From the NCBI GenBank assembly GCA_964553405.1, contig CAZKLS010000051.1, forward strand, positions 1 to 17,924: a stretch of DNA of 17,924 nucleotides. The letters run 5' to 3'. This document shows, in pieces, positions 1 through 7,680 of the stretch (the first letter of the stretch is position 1; every line of letters begins with the position of its first letter). The notes below the pieces were generated by a model. The model did no database searches and was not told the origin of the DNA. It saw only the letters and a list, made by a program, of their open reading frames with translations. The position numbers and the translations under genes were made by a program. The DNA is from DATIRA01 sp964553405 (GTDB lineage: Bacteria; Pseudomonadota; Gammaproteobacteria; Steroidobacterales; Steroidobacteraceae).

Positions 1-340
1 GATCATGCCGACGCGACCCCAGCAGCAGCGCCCGGACGTCACTCCCGGAGCGAAAGCTCTCGATGAGCAGGTAAACGCTCAGGAACAGCGCGCCGCCGAG
101 AAACGCCGCGATGCCGAGCGCGATGCCTGCCGCGCCGAAACGATGCCGCCACGCGACCCACAGCCCCGACAAAGCCAGCATGCACATGAAGTCGAGATTG
201 AACTGCCCTGGCCAGCCCAGGGCCGCCATGTCACCGAAGAACACCGGCAGCAGATTCAGGCCGTGGTGGGCTACAACGACTCCTGTATAGAGAGTGATCG
301 CAACGAAAATCAGCAGCAGCAACACACGGAGCAAAGTCAT
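1..340 (-). CDS. Small integral membrane protein, partial (3' end outside window)
   Basis: The minus-strand frame starts with ATG at 338-340 and runs 113 codons to the window edge with no stop, so the C-terminus is missing. A GAGGAG ribosome-binding site lies just upstream of the ATG. The product is hydrophobic, with probable membrane segments at about residues 4-24 (following the start MTLLRVLLLL), 49-64 and 70-93, and a polar region after residue 94. Size and layout resemble the small DUF2834-like inner-membrane proteins, but this is a loose resemblance and I assign no function. It is divergent from the AraC-family regulator across about 160 bases, a classic arrangement for a regulator and its target, so control by that regulator is a reasonable inference. 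The plus-strand frame over the same bases is a compositional shadow. Confidence 0.7.
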   Translation of the reverse strand, partial: MTLLRVLLLLIFVAITLYTGVVVAHHGLNLLPVFFGDMAALGWPGQFNLDFMCMLALSGLWVAWRHRFGAAGIALGIAAFLGGALFLSVYLLIESFRSGSDVRALLLGSRRHD

Positions 341-443
341 GTCGTCAACTCCTCGACTGGATCCTGGCGAGCCGGTTCATGAGATTGGCTTCGCGGTGCC
401 CGGTGACCAGAGCTGCATTGTGCCGGGCCGATCCGCTGGCGCT

Positions 444-473
444 GTGACGGGCCGCCCTCCTTTCTTGTACATT
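444..473 (+). promoter_or_regulatory. Possible sigma-70 promoter of the AraC-family gene
   Basis: GTGACG at 444-449 (4 of 6 matches to the -35 consensus) and TACATT at 468-473 (4 of 6 to the -10) are separated by 18 bases. Transcription would start near 480 and give a leader of about 20 bases before the ATG at 502. This is a pattern match only; GC-rich intergenic DNA gives such matches by chance. Confidence 0.25.
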
Positions 474-501
474 CCGATCATCCGCGACGACGAGAGGCGC
501 A

Positions 502-1374
502 ATGAAGCCACCGGTCTGGGCCAGGGTCCGAATCGACGTGGGAATGCAACCGCTGGTCGAGGGAGCGATCGGCGGCGACGCCCCCTTGTATGTCGAGCGT
601 TGGGTATACCAGGCGAAGAAGGTCGTCGTCTCCGGAATCAGGTGCCCCGTGCTGGTGACCCAACTCGGTGGCGCGCGCGTCAATGAGGGAGACGGCGAGC
701 GCTGGCGCTCATCCACTCTGCCGAGCCAGTCCATCCTGATACCGGCCGGGACCGCCACCACCTGGCATTACAGCGGACCCGTAGACGACGTCGCATTCTA
801 CTTCCTGGATCCACAGAACGGCATCCAGCAAAGCCTCGCCCGTATCGCGCGCATGCGCGGTGGACCGCTGCAGTTTGCCGATTCGCTGGTGGCTGCCGCT
901 GCACAGCAGCTGGTCGATGAGGTGCAGAACGGCAGCAGCGCCGACCAGGGATTCATGGCTCGTCTGGCCGGATTGATGCTGGAGCAGGTCTTCCGTGTGC
1001 TGACGAGCTCCGGCACGATCCGGATTCACCCGCAGCACGCGCACTTCTCGCGCCTCCAAAGAGTGCTGCGGCACATCGACGAGCACCTGACCGAGCCGCT
1101 GACCAACGCCGAACTGGCCGGGCTGGCCGGCGTCAGCGAGTCGCACTTCCGGAGAATCTTCCCTGCCGCCGTCGGCATGACCCCGCGTCACTACATCCGG
1201 GATCGTCGCCTGGCCCAGGCTCGCAGGCTGCTCGTCATGTCGGATCTGCCGATCGCAGTGATTTCCGATGAATGCGGCTTCTACAACCAGAGCCACCTGA
1301 CCAAGTGCTTCCGGTCAATCCATGCCGTGCCTCCGGCGATCTACCGCAGGCAGATGAAGCAAGCCAGGCCTTGA
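502..1374 (+). CDS. AraC-family transcriptional regulator
   Basis: This 290-residue protein has the two-part AraC layout. Residues 1 to about 165 form a beta-rich ligand-sensing or dimerisation region. Residues about 185-284 form the double helix-turn-helix DNA-binding domain. The first HTH is around LTNAELAGLAGVSESHFRRI and the second is around IAVISDECGFYNQSHLTKCF, followed by the usual end motif (P-x-x-YRR). Length is typical of the family. The ATG at 502 is preceded by GAGAGG at good spacing; a later Met at residue 15 is possible but would trim the sensor domain. The gene is divergent from the membrane protein gene, its most likely target. It converges with the secreted-protein gene 16 bases downstream. 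The inducer cannot be read from the sequence. Family assignment is firm; function is inference. Confidence 0.95.
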   Translation: MKPPVWARVRIDVGMQPLVEGAIGGDAPLYVERWVYQAKKVVVSGIRCPVLVTQLGGARVNEGDGERWRSSTLPSQSILIPAGTATTWHYSGPVDDVAFYFLDPQNGIQQSLARIARMRGGPLQFADSLVAAAAQQLVDEVQNGSSADQGFMARLAGLMLEQVFRVLTSSGTIRIHPQHAHFSRLQRVLRHIDEHLTEPLTNAELAGLAGVSESHFRRIFPAAVGMTPRHYIRDRRLAQARRLLVMSDLPIAVISDECGFYNQSHLTKCFRSIHAVPPAIYRRQMKQARP

Positions 1375-1390
1375 CCAGGCGCCGCCTGCC

Positions 1391-1845
1391 TCAACGCGGC
1401 GGAGTGCAGGCCTGGCCTTCGTATTCCCAGCGTTGCTGCGCATACTCACGCCCGTTCCACCGCAACACCGGGAAACAGAACCCGGGCCCCCCGATGCTCA
1501 GGTCGGGCCATCCGTCGCGGCCCTTCGTACCGAGCACCTGGAGCATTCCCATCCCCGAGTCCATCAGCTTCCAGCTCGCGTCGGCCTGCTGGCTCAGCAG
1601 CGAGTAACCCTGCCCCGTATTGCCGTAGCAGTACGCGCTACCTTCGATGATCACGACCTCCGGCNNNNNNNNNNNNNNNNNNNNNNNNNNNNNNNNNNNN
1701 NNNNNNNNNNNNNNNNNNNNNNNNNNNNNNNNNNNNNNNNNNNNNNNNNNNNNNNNNNNNNNNNCGTTGCCCGCTCTGAGGCGATGACTTCGCCCGGCGC
1801 GGCCAGCCACGACGCCAGGGCGACGACGCAGATCATTGTGCGCAT
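1391..1845 (-). CDS. Small secreted protein of unknown function, interrupted by an assembly gap
   Basis: The 5' part (1765-1845) starts at an ATG preceded by GGGGGAGGAAG and encodes a signal peptide (MRTMICVVALASWLAAPGEV, with likely cleavage after an A-x-A-type site near residue 22). The 3' part (1391-1664) encodes about 90 residues ending in QACTPPR, with a Cys in each of SAYCYGN, GPGFCFP and GQACTPP and many Gly and aromatic residues, as in small extracytoplasmic domains. One hundred N at 1665-1764 separate them. At the nominal gap length the two parts are in different frames, so the true gap is probably not 100 bases (or is not 100 modulo 3). I read this as one intact gene broken only in the assembly. 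It follows the MBL gene on the same strand after 73 bases. I do not recognise the family. Confidence 0.6.
1665..1764. other. Assembly gap (100 N)
   Basis: Exactly 100 N characters, the usual placeholder for a scaffold gap of unknown size. It falls inside a gene whose two halves do not share a frame across 100 bases, so the length should not be trusted. Confidence 0.98.
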
Positions 1846-1918
1846 CTTCTTCCTCCCCCTTGTTCAGCATCGGGGTAGCTCCCCCGGGTGACGGCACCTA
1901 CGCCGAATCAGGCCTCCG

Positions 1919-2986
1919 CTACAGGTCCAGAACCAGGCCGGCGTCGGTCGGTTCGAGCACCTGGTACCGCGAGCGATCCGGCGGGAACGACGAAGTGAAC
2001 TGCTTGAGCCGATTGCTGTGATAGTTCCAGCCGATGACGGGCCTGCGATCATCCCGGCCGCCGCTCAGGATCACCCGCGCCAGCGCCGCGTCGTCGGGGT
2101 GACGGAAACGGACGCCGTTCGAGGACACCAGCCAGAGCGGGCAGTCGAGCGCCTTGACCAGGCTCCTGGTCACGTTGCCCTTGCTGCCGTGGTGGGGAAG
2201 CTTGCAGGCGTCGAGCCGGTAGGGCTTCTCCGCGATCTGCGAAAAGCCTTCGGTCAGCACATCGGGATGCGCGTCGGCAGCGAACAAAACCCGCTTGCCC
2301 TCGTACTCGAGGACGAATGCGATGCTCGAACCGTTCGCAGCGGACGTGTCGCTAGAGCTGCGGTCGGCCGCGAGGTCGGCCAGCGTCCCGCCGAGCAGGC
2401 CAGGCGCGACGACGGAGGGCTCTTCCTCCGCCTCGAGACCCGGTCGCAGGCCAGCGGCTTCCACCACCTCCTTCCAGACAGCCTGCAGGCGCACGAGCTT
2501 CTCCGGCGTGGGCGAGAGGACGAGGGCGGTGGCGCCGCCCGGCAGCTCACGCGACACGGGCTGCTTGACGACCACCGGGCCACCGACCCGGGAGTCGACC
2601 GGATGCGGCCAGTCCGGGTTCCAGGCGAGTTGCAGGTCCACGATCTGCGCGGTGAGCTTCTCTCCCTGGATCGGCCCGAGCAGCCCCGCAGCCCGGTCCA
2701 GATGCACGTAGCCGTTGAACCAGATCGCCTGGATCATCCCGGCGACCGCCGGTTCATCGAGCAGCTTCAGTGCACCGCCGATGTGGTCGTTGTCGATGTG
2801 AGTCACGATGAACAGGTCGATGACTCCACCGGCGGCCCGCAGCGCCTCGAGCCGCTCGAGGACAACACCGACGGTCTTCGCCTGGCCCGCATCGATCAGG
2901 ATGTGGTGCTGCGGCGTGTCCCCGCTGCCATAAGAGACCAGGATCGCATCCCCATACCCAGCCGGAAGAAGTTCAATGCGTAGCAT
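1919..2986 (-). CDS. MBL-fold hydrolase, ComEC/Rec2-like (distal gene of the operon)
   Basis: This 355-residue protein has the metallo-beta-lactamase fold. The N-terminal strand MLRIELLPAGYGDAILVSYG is typical of ComEC/Rec2-type MBL proteins. The metal motif THIDNDH (H63, D65, D67, H68) is an HxDxDH variant of the canonical HxHxDH. Further ligands are likely D238 in FAADAH and H265/H266 in KLPHHGSKGN, the ComEC-like PHHGS motif. No signal peptide or membrane segment is seen, unlike full-length ComEC, so it is a free-standing cytoplasmic enzyme. Its substrate is unknown; nucleic acid or a phosphoester is plausible from the ComEC relationship. Its ATG overlaps the stop codon of the CHAT gene by one base (TGATG), which strongly suggests translational coupling and joint function. 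Family assignment is firm; the reaction is not determined. Confidence 0.92.
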   Translation of the reverse strand: MLRIELLPAGYGDAILVSYGSGDTPQHHILIDAGQAKTVGVVLERLEALRAAGGVIDLFIVTHIDNDHIGGALKLLDEPAVAGMIQAIWFNGYVHLDRAAGLLGPIQGEKLTAQIVDLQLAWNPDWPHPVDSRVGGPVVVKQPVSRELPGGATALVLSPTPEKLVRLQAVWKEVVEAAGLRPGLEAEEEPSVVAPGLLGGTLADLAADRSSSDTSAANGSSIAFVLEYEGKRVLFAADAHPDVLTEGFSQIAEKPYRLDACKLPHHGSKGNVTRSLVKALDCPLWLVSSNGVRFRHPDDAALARVILSGGRDDRRPVIGWNYHSNRLKQFTSSFPPDRSRYQVLEPTDAGLVLDL

Positions 2987-5703
2987 CAGATTGTCAGCTC
3001 CACGTCAGCGTCACCGGTTGCGCTCAGCGCGAGCGCCATCAAGTCGCCTTTCGCCATCGTCTCCCGCCGCGCAGCCAGCATCACGGCTCCGAAACGATGA
3101 GTTCCGGACCGCTGCAGGTGCGCCTTCAGCAGCGGCATGAACCGCTCGAGGAAGTCGGCGACACCCTTGCCCGGGATCGGAGAGAGCGCCGAGAGGACGA
3201 TCTCGGCGCGCGCGTTGTGAAGGTTCACTACGAGGTCCGTGAAGCCGGCCGTAATCGTGTTCGTGTCGCAGCCGAGTGCCAGCACCACGGGCCCGGGCTC
3301 CTGCCGGCCTGGATTGACCGAGGCATCGTTTATCCGGTGTATCGCGCGTACGTCGCCGTTCAGCTCGAGCTCCGTGCTGAGCTCGTCCCCGTCCTCCGGC
3401 TCGATCGTGTGGGTCACGAGTACCACCAGCCGCGGGTACCCGGTGGCGACCGTGTCGAGCGTCTGCCAGGAATCGGCGACCGTTGGCGACGTCACGTTCG
3501 AGGCAATCGCAGCCTTGATGCGGGCCGAGGAAGTCGCATCCGCTTTATCGGCCTCGACCGAGATCCCGACCACTGACGAGCTCATGGGACTCACCTGGCG
3601 GTCCCTGCCTCCGGTCCGGCTCGAACGGCCGGGCACGTGACGGCGTCGCTCGATCACCTTGCTGGTCGCCCAGAAGCCATAGGGACAGACCACGTCCGCG
3701 CGGTTACGGGACGGGCAGTCCTTGTCGCAGCGGACCGCGCCTGCCAGCGCTTCCGGACACACCGGCACGTCGGTGTCGTTGGCTGGCATCGGATGCGTGT
3801 ACGCGAGCTCGATCGGAACGTCACCCTTCGAGAAGGCATTCACGTGGATCCACTCGTCGTTCTCGTGATAACCGCCGGCACCTCCGGAGAGCCGGTCGTA
3901 GAGGATGCGACCGCGGACCGCCAGCCGGGTAAGGACCTGGCTCGCGTCGGCGAGCGTGGCAGGCGGGCTCAGGAACGCGACCAATAGCTCGCGGCGCAGA
4001 CCCTTGGTCGCCTGCTCGATCTGCTTCTCACCAACGTCGCCCACGTCCACGTCGAGGTCGATGACGGCGGGTTCGCCTGAGGGCCCGTCGACGATCGTGA
4101 TCGTTCCGTCTGCGGCGGCTCGTTCGGTAACGGTCCCCGTGGGCTCGTTGACGTCGACCGAGAACTCGATTGGCGTACCCTGCAGCGTCAGGCTCTGGAT
4201 GACACGCTTCTGGTAGGCGACCTCGACGTAGACCGCGAAATCGCTTACATCGGGCGGAGCTGTGAAGCTGACCGGCGCAGTCCAGTCCGAATCGCCGTGT
4301 GCCGGGAGCGTCAACGACCGCTTGCTGCGCTTGCCGCCGACGATGACCGAGACGTCGAGTTCCACGTCCTGCCCGGGAGTCGGGCTTTCGAAGACCACGC
4401 CGGCACGCACCGCACCGGCGATCCGCTTCGCAGCGATGCAGACCTGGACGTCGTGCTCTGCACCGGGTACGAAGCGATCGGTAACCGCCTTCTCGGCCCC
4501 GGGCGCTGTCGCGCAGCGAACGAGGGCCTGCACGCGGCGGTCGTCGGGCGGCGGGTGTTTCTCGGGCCGTGCGGCCGCTGCGGCCAGGGTTCGGTCGAGC
4601 GAGGTATCGACGCCTGCGGCATCCAGCCTCCGGATCACGTTGGAAATGCGGGAGGCACCGTGCGACTCGGCGTGGAACGGTTCGTTTCGTGCCAATCGGT
4701 GCAGATCGTCCGTCGGGGTGTAGGCGCCCCCTCCTCCGCCTCCGTCCGGTGGCTTCGAGAAATTGACCGAGACCAGGTGGGCAACCTTCGCTTCCCGTCG
4801 GCGGAGATCCTCCTCGACCTCCAGTGCCCACTGCCGCACCGCGGTCCAGCTGAGCATCGTCGCGTTACCCGCAATCAGCGAAGGCGGGATGACCACGCGC
4901 AACGCGACATCGAGCGGCTGGTCGTGAGCCATTTCGGCCAGCACGAAGTCGAACCAGCCGACGTCGCGGGTCGGCACTGCGGCGAGGATCCCTGCAGCGA
5001 ACTGCGAGTGCCCCTGCTCGAGCAGCTCCTCCGCGCTGTGGGTGTCACCGACCACGATGACACAGCCCGCGTCGGTCGGAACCGCCTGGGACTCCGGGTC
5101 CACCAGCAGCAGGTCGAAGGGTTCCGGGTCGCCCGAAACGGCAGGCCGGGCGTCGAAAAGCCGCTTGTACTGTGAGTGAGCGAGCTGGTTGGACCACTCG
5201 GCGTTCTTCGGCCCGAGCGCGATCCCGACCCTGAGCGGCCAGCGCCAGCGGAAGCGGAACGCGTCGGGGCCGTCCAGCGTCGGGACGAGCAGGAAGTCGC
5301 CGATCCGGTCGAGGGCCTGTAGTCGTCGGGCGTCCTCGAAGCAGGACACCTGCACACGCAGCACCGGGTGCCCCCAGGTCGGGGGCGGCGGCGGGCACAC
5401 CGAGGCCCAGGCGGCGAGCACGGCGCGGACCGTCTCGTCGCCCAGCTCCGTGCCGGGTGAACGCCAGCGCGGAACCCGACCGAGCCGCTCGGAGCCGGGC
5501 CTGGCAAGATCCTCGGGCGCGAGCGGCTGCGACACCCAGAGGGCGGCCGGGGTCAGCAGCTCGCGTAGCCTTTCGGCCGCGATCTCGGCGCCGAGTCCGT
5601 CAGCCAGGTCGCCGCTTCCCTCAAGCAGGCCGGCGGCGAAGACGAATGCCGGGTCCGAGCGGTCCAGGGGCGATGTGGCCGTGCTGTCGTCGTCGCGCGC
5701 CAT
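2986..5703 (-). CDS. CHAT-domain (caspase-like) cysteine protease, multidomain
   Basis: This 905-residue protein starts at an ATG with GAGG seven bases upstream. The C-terminal 200 residues look like a CHAT peptidase: a strand ending in LVVLVTHT gives the catalytic His (H765), VVLALGCDT gives the catalytic Cys (C812), and the following segments (ARAEIVLSALSPIPG, then FLERFMPLL) match the usual end of CHAT domains. Upstream are an alpha/beta region (about 155-275), a linker with six glycines (321-326), and a beta-sandwich-like region (about 420-520). A four-cysteine cluster lies just before the protease domain: C649, C659, C663 and C673, spaced 9-3-9. No signal peptide or membrane segment is present. 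CHAT proteases act in bacterial conflict and cell-death systems (for example the TPR-CHAT protease of type III-E CRISPR). The substrate here is unknown; a protein from the same operon is an attractive candidate. Confidence 0.85.
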   Translation of the reverse strand: MARDDDSTATSPLDRSDPAFVFAAGLLEGSGDLADGLGAEIAAERLRELLTPAALWVSQPLAPEDLARPGSERLGRVPRWRSPGTELGDETVRAVLAAWASVCPPPPPTWGHPVLRVQVSCFEDARRLQALDRIGDFLLVPTLDGPDAFRFRWRWPLRVGIALGPKNAEWSNQLAHSQYKRLFDARPAVSGDPEPFDLLLVDPESQAVPTDAGCVIVVGDTHSAEELLEQGHSQFAAGILAAVPTRDVGWFDFVLAEMAHDQPLDVALRVVIPPSLIAGNATMLSWTAVRQWALEVEEDLRRREAKVAHLVSVNFSKPPDGGGGGGAYTPTDDLHRLARNEPFHAESHGASRISNVIRRLDAAGVDTSLDRTLAAAAARPEKHPPPDDRRVQALVRCATAPGAEKAVTDRFVPGAEHDVQVCIAAKRIAGAVRAGVVFESPTPGQDVELDVSVIVGGKRSKRSLTLPAHGDSDWTAPVSFTAPPDVSDFAVYVEVAYQKRVIQSLTLQGTPIEFSVDVNEPTGTVTERAAADGTITIVDGPSGEPAVIDLDVDVGDVGEKQIEQATKGLRRELLVAFLSPPATLADASQVLTRLAVRGRILYDRLSGGAGGYHENDEWIHVNAFSKGDVPIELAYTHPMPANDTDVPVCPEALAGAVRCDKDCPSRNRADVVCPYGFWATSKVIERRRHVPGRSSRTGGRDRQVSPMSSSVVGISVEADKADATSSARIKAAIASNVTSPTVADSWQTLDTVATGYPRLVVLVTHTIEPEDGDELSTELELNGDVRAIHRINDASVNPGRQEPGPVVLALGCDTNTITAGFTDLVVNLHNARAEIVLSALSPIPGKGVADFLERFMPLLKAHLQRSGTHRFGAVMLAARRETMAKGDLMALALSATGDADVELTI

Positions 5704-5740
5704 GTAAGTACCTCGCTGCGGTTACCGCTCCGATTACCGT

Positions 5741-6589
5741 CTATTTCTTCTTCGACACCGTTCTGCCTCGGCGCCGCAGACCCCGGGCGGGCGCTGCAGC
5801 GGGCGGTGGCGGGAACTTCACCTGCCGGACGAATGCGTTGCGGTAGTCGGTCAGTCGCGATGCAATCGCGTCGCGTTGCTGGGCCAGTGCGGCCTCGTAG
5901 ATCGTCGCCCTGCCGGCCGCGTACTTGAGGCGAGTCGAGCTCGAGGCACTCTTGAAGAACAGCACCTGCGTCAGCTTCGAGCGGGCCTTGAGGTGGAAGG
6001 CGACCAGCGCCACCTGCAGCAGTCCGTCCGGGGCGATCTCGGCCGTGGCGACCTGGAAGCGGGCCGACTTCTCGACCTTGCTCTGCTGGTCGAACAGCGT
6101 TATCCAGGGGCTGTTCTCGTTCATCGAGTGCAGGGCCTCCAGCGCGGTCTTCACGACCAGCACCGCCGCGGCCTGTGGGCCCATCAGCGCGGCGATCACC
6201 TTGATGATGGCCTGGTGTGCCTCGGCGTTCCGGGCCCTGAAGTCATAGTCCTCGAACTGGGTGTCGCTCTGTGCCCAGCCCAGCGCCGTGAGCGCGCGGA
6301 AGTAGGCGTCGTACCAGTCCATCACTTCGCTGCGCTTGCCGACTTCGCCGCTGGCGGCGAGCTGGGCGAACAACGTGCAGTTGATCAGGTCCTCACGGGT
6401 CTTCACGGGCACGCTCGCGGCGGCGGCGATCAGGCCCGAGCCGACCACCAGTGACTGCGCCTCACTGGCCTTGAGCTGGACCGGCGGCAGGTCGGTCAAC
6501 GCCATCGCCTTCGCGGGGCGCGGCGGTGCGCTCGGGAACTTCGCGCCCTTGATATAGGAACGGGTCACGGCGGGGGTGATGATCGTCAT
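5741..6589 (-). CDS. Protein of unknown function with basic C-terminal tail (282 aa)
   Basis: I chose the ATG at 6587-6589 because GGGAG lies eight bases upstream. A longer reading to 6679 would add a low-complexity Pro/Ala-rich leader and overlap the preceding gene. The protein begins MTIITPAVTRSYIKG. It has a hydrophobic stretch at about 46-61 (SLVVGSGLIAAAASV), then a mixed helical region with conserved-looking aromatics (DWYDAYFRALTALGW at 91-105), a second Ala/Val-rich helix (131-151), a beta-like segment (LQVALVAFHLKARSKLTQVL at 191-210) and a Lys/Arg-rich end (RGLRRRGRTVSKKK). It has no signal peptide and no catalytic motif that I can identify. It lies 37 bases before the CHAT gene and 52 bases after the metzincin gene. 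It is the only operon member without a predicted enzymatic activity, so it could be the substrate, the sensor or a toxin; all three are inference. Confidence 0.85.
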   Translation of the reverse strand: MTIITPAVTRSYIKGAKFPSAPPRPAKAMALTDLPPVQLKASEAQSLVVGSGLIAAAASVPVKTREDLINCTLFAQLAASGEVGKRSEVMDWYDAYFRALTALGWAQSDTQFEDYDFRARNAEAHQAIIKVIAALMGPQAAAVLVVKTALEALHSMNENSPWITLFDQQSKVEKSARFQVATAEIAPDGLLQVALVAFHLKARSKLTQVLFFKSASSSTRLKYAAGRATIYEAALAQQRDAIASRLTDYRNAFVRQVKFPPPPAAAPARGLRRRGRTVSKKK

Positions 6590-6641
6590 TTGCCTTTCTC
6601 CCGGTGATGTGGTCGGAGCTGCGATCGAAGGCGGCTGCGGA

Positions 6642-7619
6642 TCAGCGCCGGGCGGATCTCGGTCGGCTCTTGGCAGCACTCTTGCGCTTTGCAGTTTTCT
6701 TCGCTGCAGTCTTTTTCGCCGCGGTCTTCTTCGCTGCGGTCTTCTTCACGGGTGTCCTGCTCGGAACCTTCTTCTTGCTCGAGGGCTTCCTCCTGGTCGT
6801 ACGCTTCTTCTTGCGGGTCGGCTTGGGCTCGGGCTTCGGCTTCGACTCGATGCGCGGGTAGATCAGCGCGATGAATTCCCTGTCCCAGGCATCGATGTCG
6901 GTGCCGCCGAGTATCGGTTCGCCGTCCTTCGTTATCTCGCCCGGAAGCTGGTAGCACATTATCGAGCGGGCGTCGGTGGATGCGGTGCCGATCAGCGAAC
7001 TCTCCTCGAGCGGAGTCAGCACCTGCAGCTTCACGTCGTCGGCCGACCAGCCGTAGTGGCGCCCGAAGTAGTCGATCGCCTTGCGGACGTCGATCTTCGC
7101 GACCAGCGCCTTGCGCATGTGCTCATGCGGGAAGCCGAGTGTGTGCCCCGCCTCATGCCGCACGACGCGCTTGTACTCGGACTCGGCGGTGCTCATCGTG
7201 AAGCTGTCGAGGTTCATCGTCGGCTCGTCCTTGCCGATCAGCAGGATGTCGGTGCCGAGGTAGGACCAGTGGCCATTGCCCGGCGTGCGCGCGATGCGGA
7301 CCTGCGGGTCGGTTCGGGCCTCGACGAAGGTCACGTTGGCCGTGCTGCCCCACGCGTTCATGTGTTCGACGATGCGCTTGCGCAGCTCGACGGACGGATT
7401 GTCCATGAAGCCGACCGTCAGGCGTACGCCTTTCGGACCCCAGTACTTGGTCGTGAGCACGGCCAGGTGGGCCTTCGTCGGCACGAAGCCGGGCATGATC
7501 CGCGTCAGGCGGTGGACCGCCGCGCGGTTCACCGGGTTGATGATCGCGGCGGCGTCAGCGGCCTTCTCCCATTGCTCCGGAGGAAGTCGTTTCGGGATGC
7601 AGACGGCGCGGGTTTCCAT
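6642..7619 (-). CDS. Metzincin zinc metallopeptidase with lysine-rich C-terminal tail
   Basis: The ATG at 7617-7619 is preceded by AGGAG at good spacing, giving 325 residues beginning METRAVCIPKRLPPEQW. The zinc motif HEAGHTLGFPHEH (H155, E156, H159, H165) is the metzincin HExxHxxGxxH signature. SIMCY at 219-223 supplies the Met-turn (M221). The closest known groups are the matrixin/astacin-like M10/M12 families. No signal peptide or obvious pro-peptide cysteine switch is seen, which is unusual for metzincins, most of which are secreted. Residues about 258-325 form a disordered tail rich in Lys, Arg, Pro and Ala with four KKTA repeats, resembling histone H1 or bacterial H1-like tails. It may bind DNA, RNA or acidic membrane. 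Neighbours are an MBL protein (61 bases upstream) and the unknown 282-residue protein (52 bases downstream). Confidence 0.9.
   Translation of the reverse strand: METRAVCIPKRLPPEQWEKAADAAAIINPVNRAAVHRLTRIMPGFVPTKAHLAVLTTKYWGPKGVRLTVGFMDNPSVELRKRIVEHMNAWGSTANVTFVEARTDPQVRIARTPGNGHWSYLGTDILLIGKDEPTMNLDSFTMSTAESEYKRVVRHEAGHTLGFPHEHMRKALVAKIDVRKAIDYFGRHYGWSADDVKLQVLTPLEESSLIGTASTDARSIMCYQLPGEITKDGEPILGGTDIDAWDREFIALIYPRIESKPKPEPKPTRKKKRTTRRKPSSKKKVPSRTPVKKTAAKKTAAKKTAAKKTAKRKSAAKSRPRSARR
6691..6750. repeat. Four imperfect 15-bp tandem repeats encoding KKTAA units
   Basis: Units at 6691-6705, 6706-6720, 6721-6735 and 6736-6750 follow the plus-strand pattern GC(A/G)GT(T/C)(T/C)T(T/C)TTC with variable last bases. 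On the minus strand they encode the repeated KKTAA portion of the metzincin tail. Fifteen-base units keep the frame, so copy number could change by slippage without breaking the gene. Confidence 0.85.
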
Positions 7620-7680
7620 GCGTGGGCTCCTGTGCGTGTTGCTTCGGTTTGACACGGGTCGGGCGACGGATTACGACGGG

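Noticed and set aside
1376..1388. CAGGC-GCC-GCCTG hairpin between the convergent AraC and secreted-protein genes
   Set aside because: Five pairs with a three-base loop and no T-run; expected by chance at this GC content.
1871..1886. CGGGG/CCCCG hairpin between the distal MBL gene and the secreted-protein gene
   Set aside because: Only a 5-bp stem and no T-run; too weak to call a terminator.
2018..2983. Long plus-strand open frame (321 codons) opposite the MBL gene
   Set aside because: Shadow of a GC-rich gene; composition is Arg/Asp/Val/His-rich with no motif, whereas the minus frame has a complete MBL active site.
6590..6679. N-terminal extension of the 282-residue protein upstream of 6589
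   Set aside because: Low-complexity Pro/Ala-rich residues overlapping the metzincin gene; the internal ATG has a proper ribosome-binding site.
6604..6861. Plus-strand frame encoding a hydrophobic protein with FFAAV repeats, looking like a membrane peptide
   Set aside because: It is the exact antisense of the lysine-rich metzincin tail (AAG codons read as CTT, giving Phe/Leu); no ribosome-binding site, and the minus-strand protein has an intact catalytic motif.
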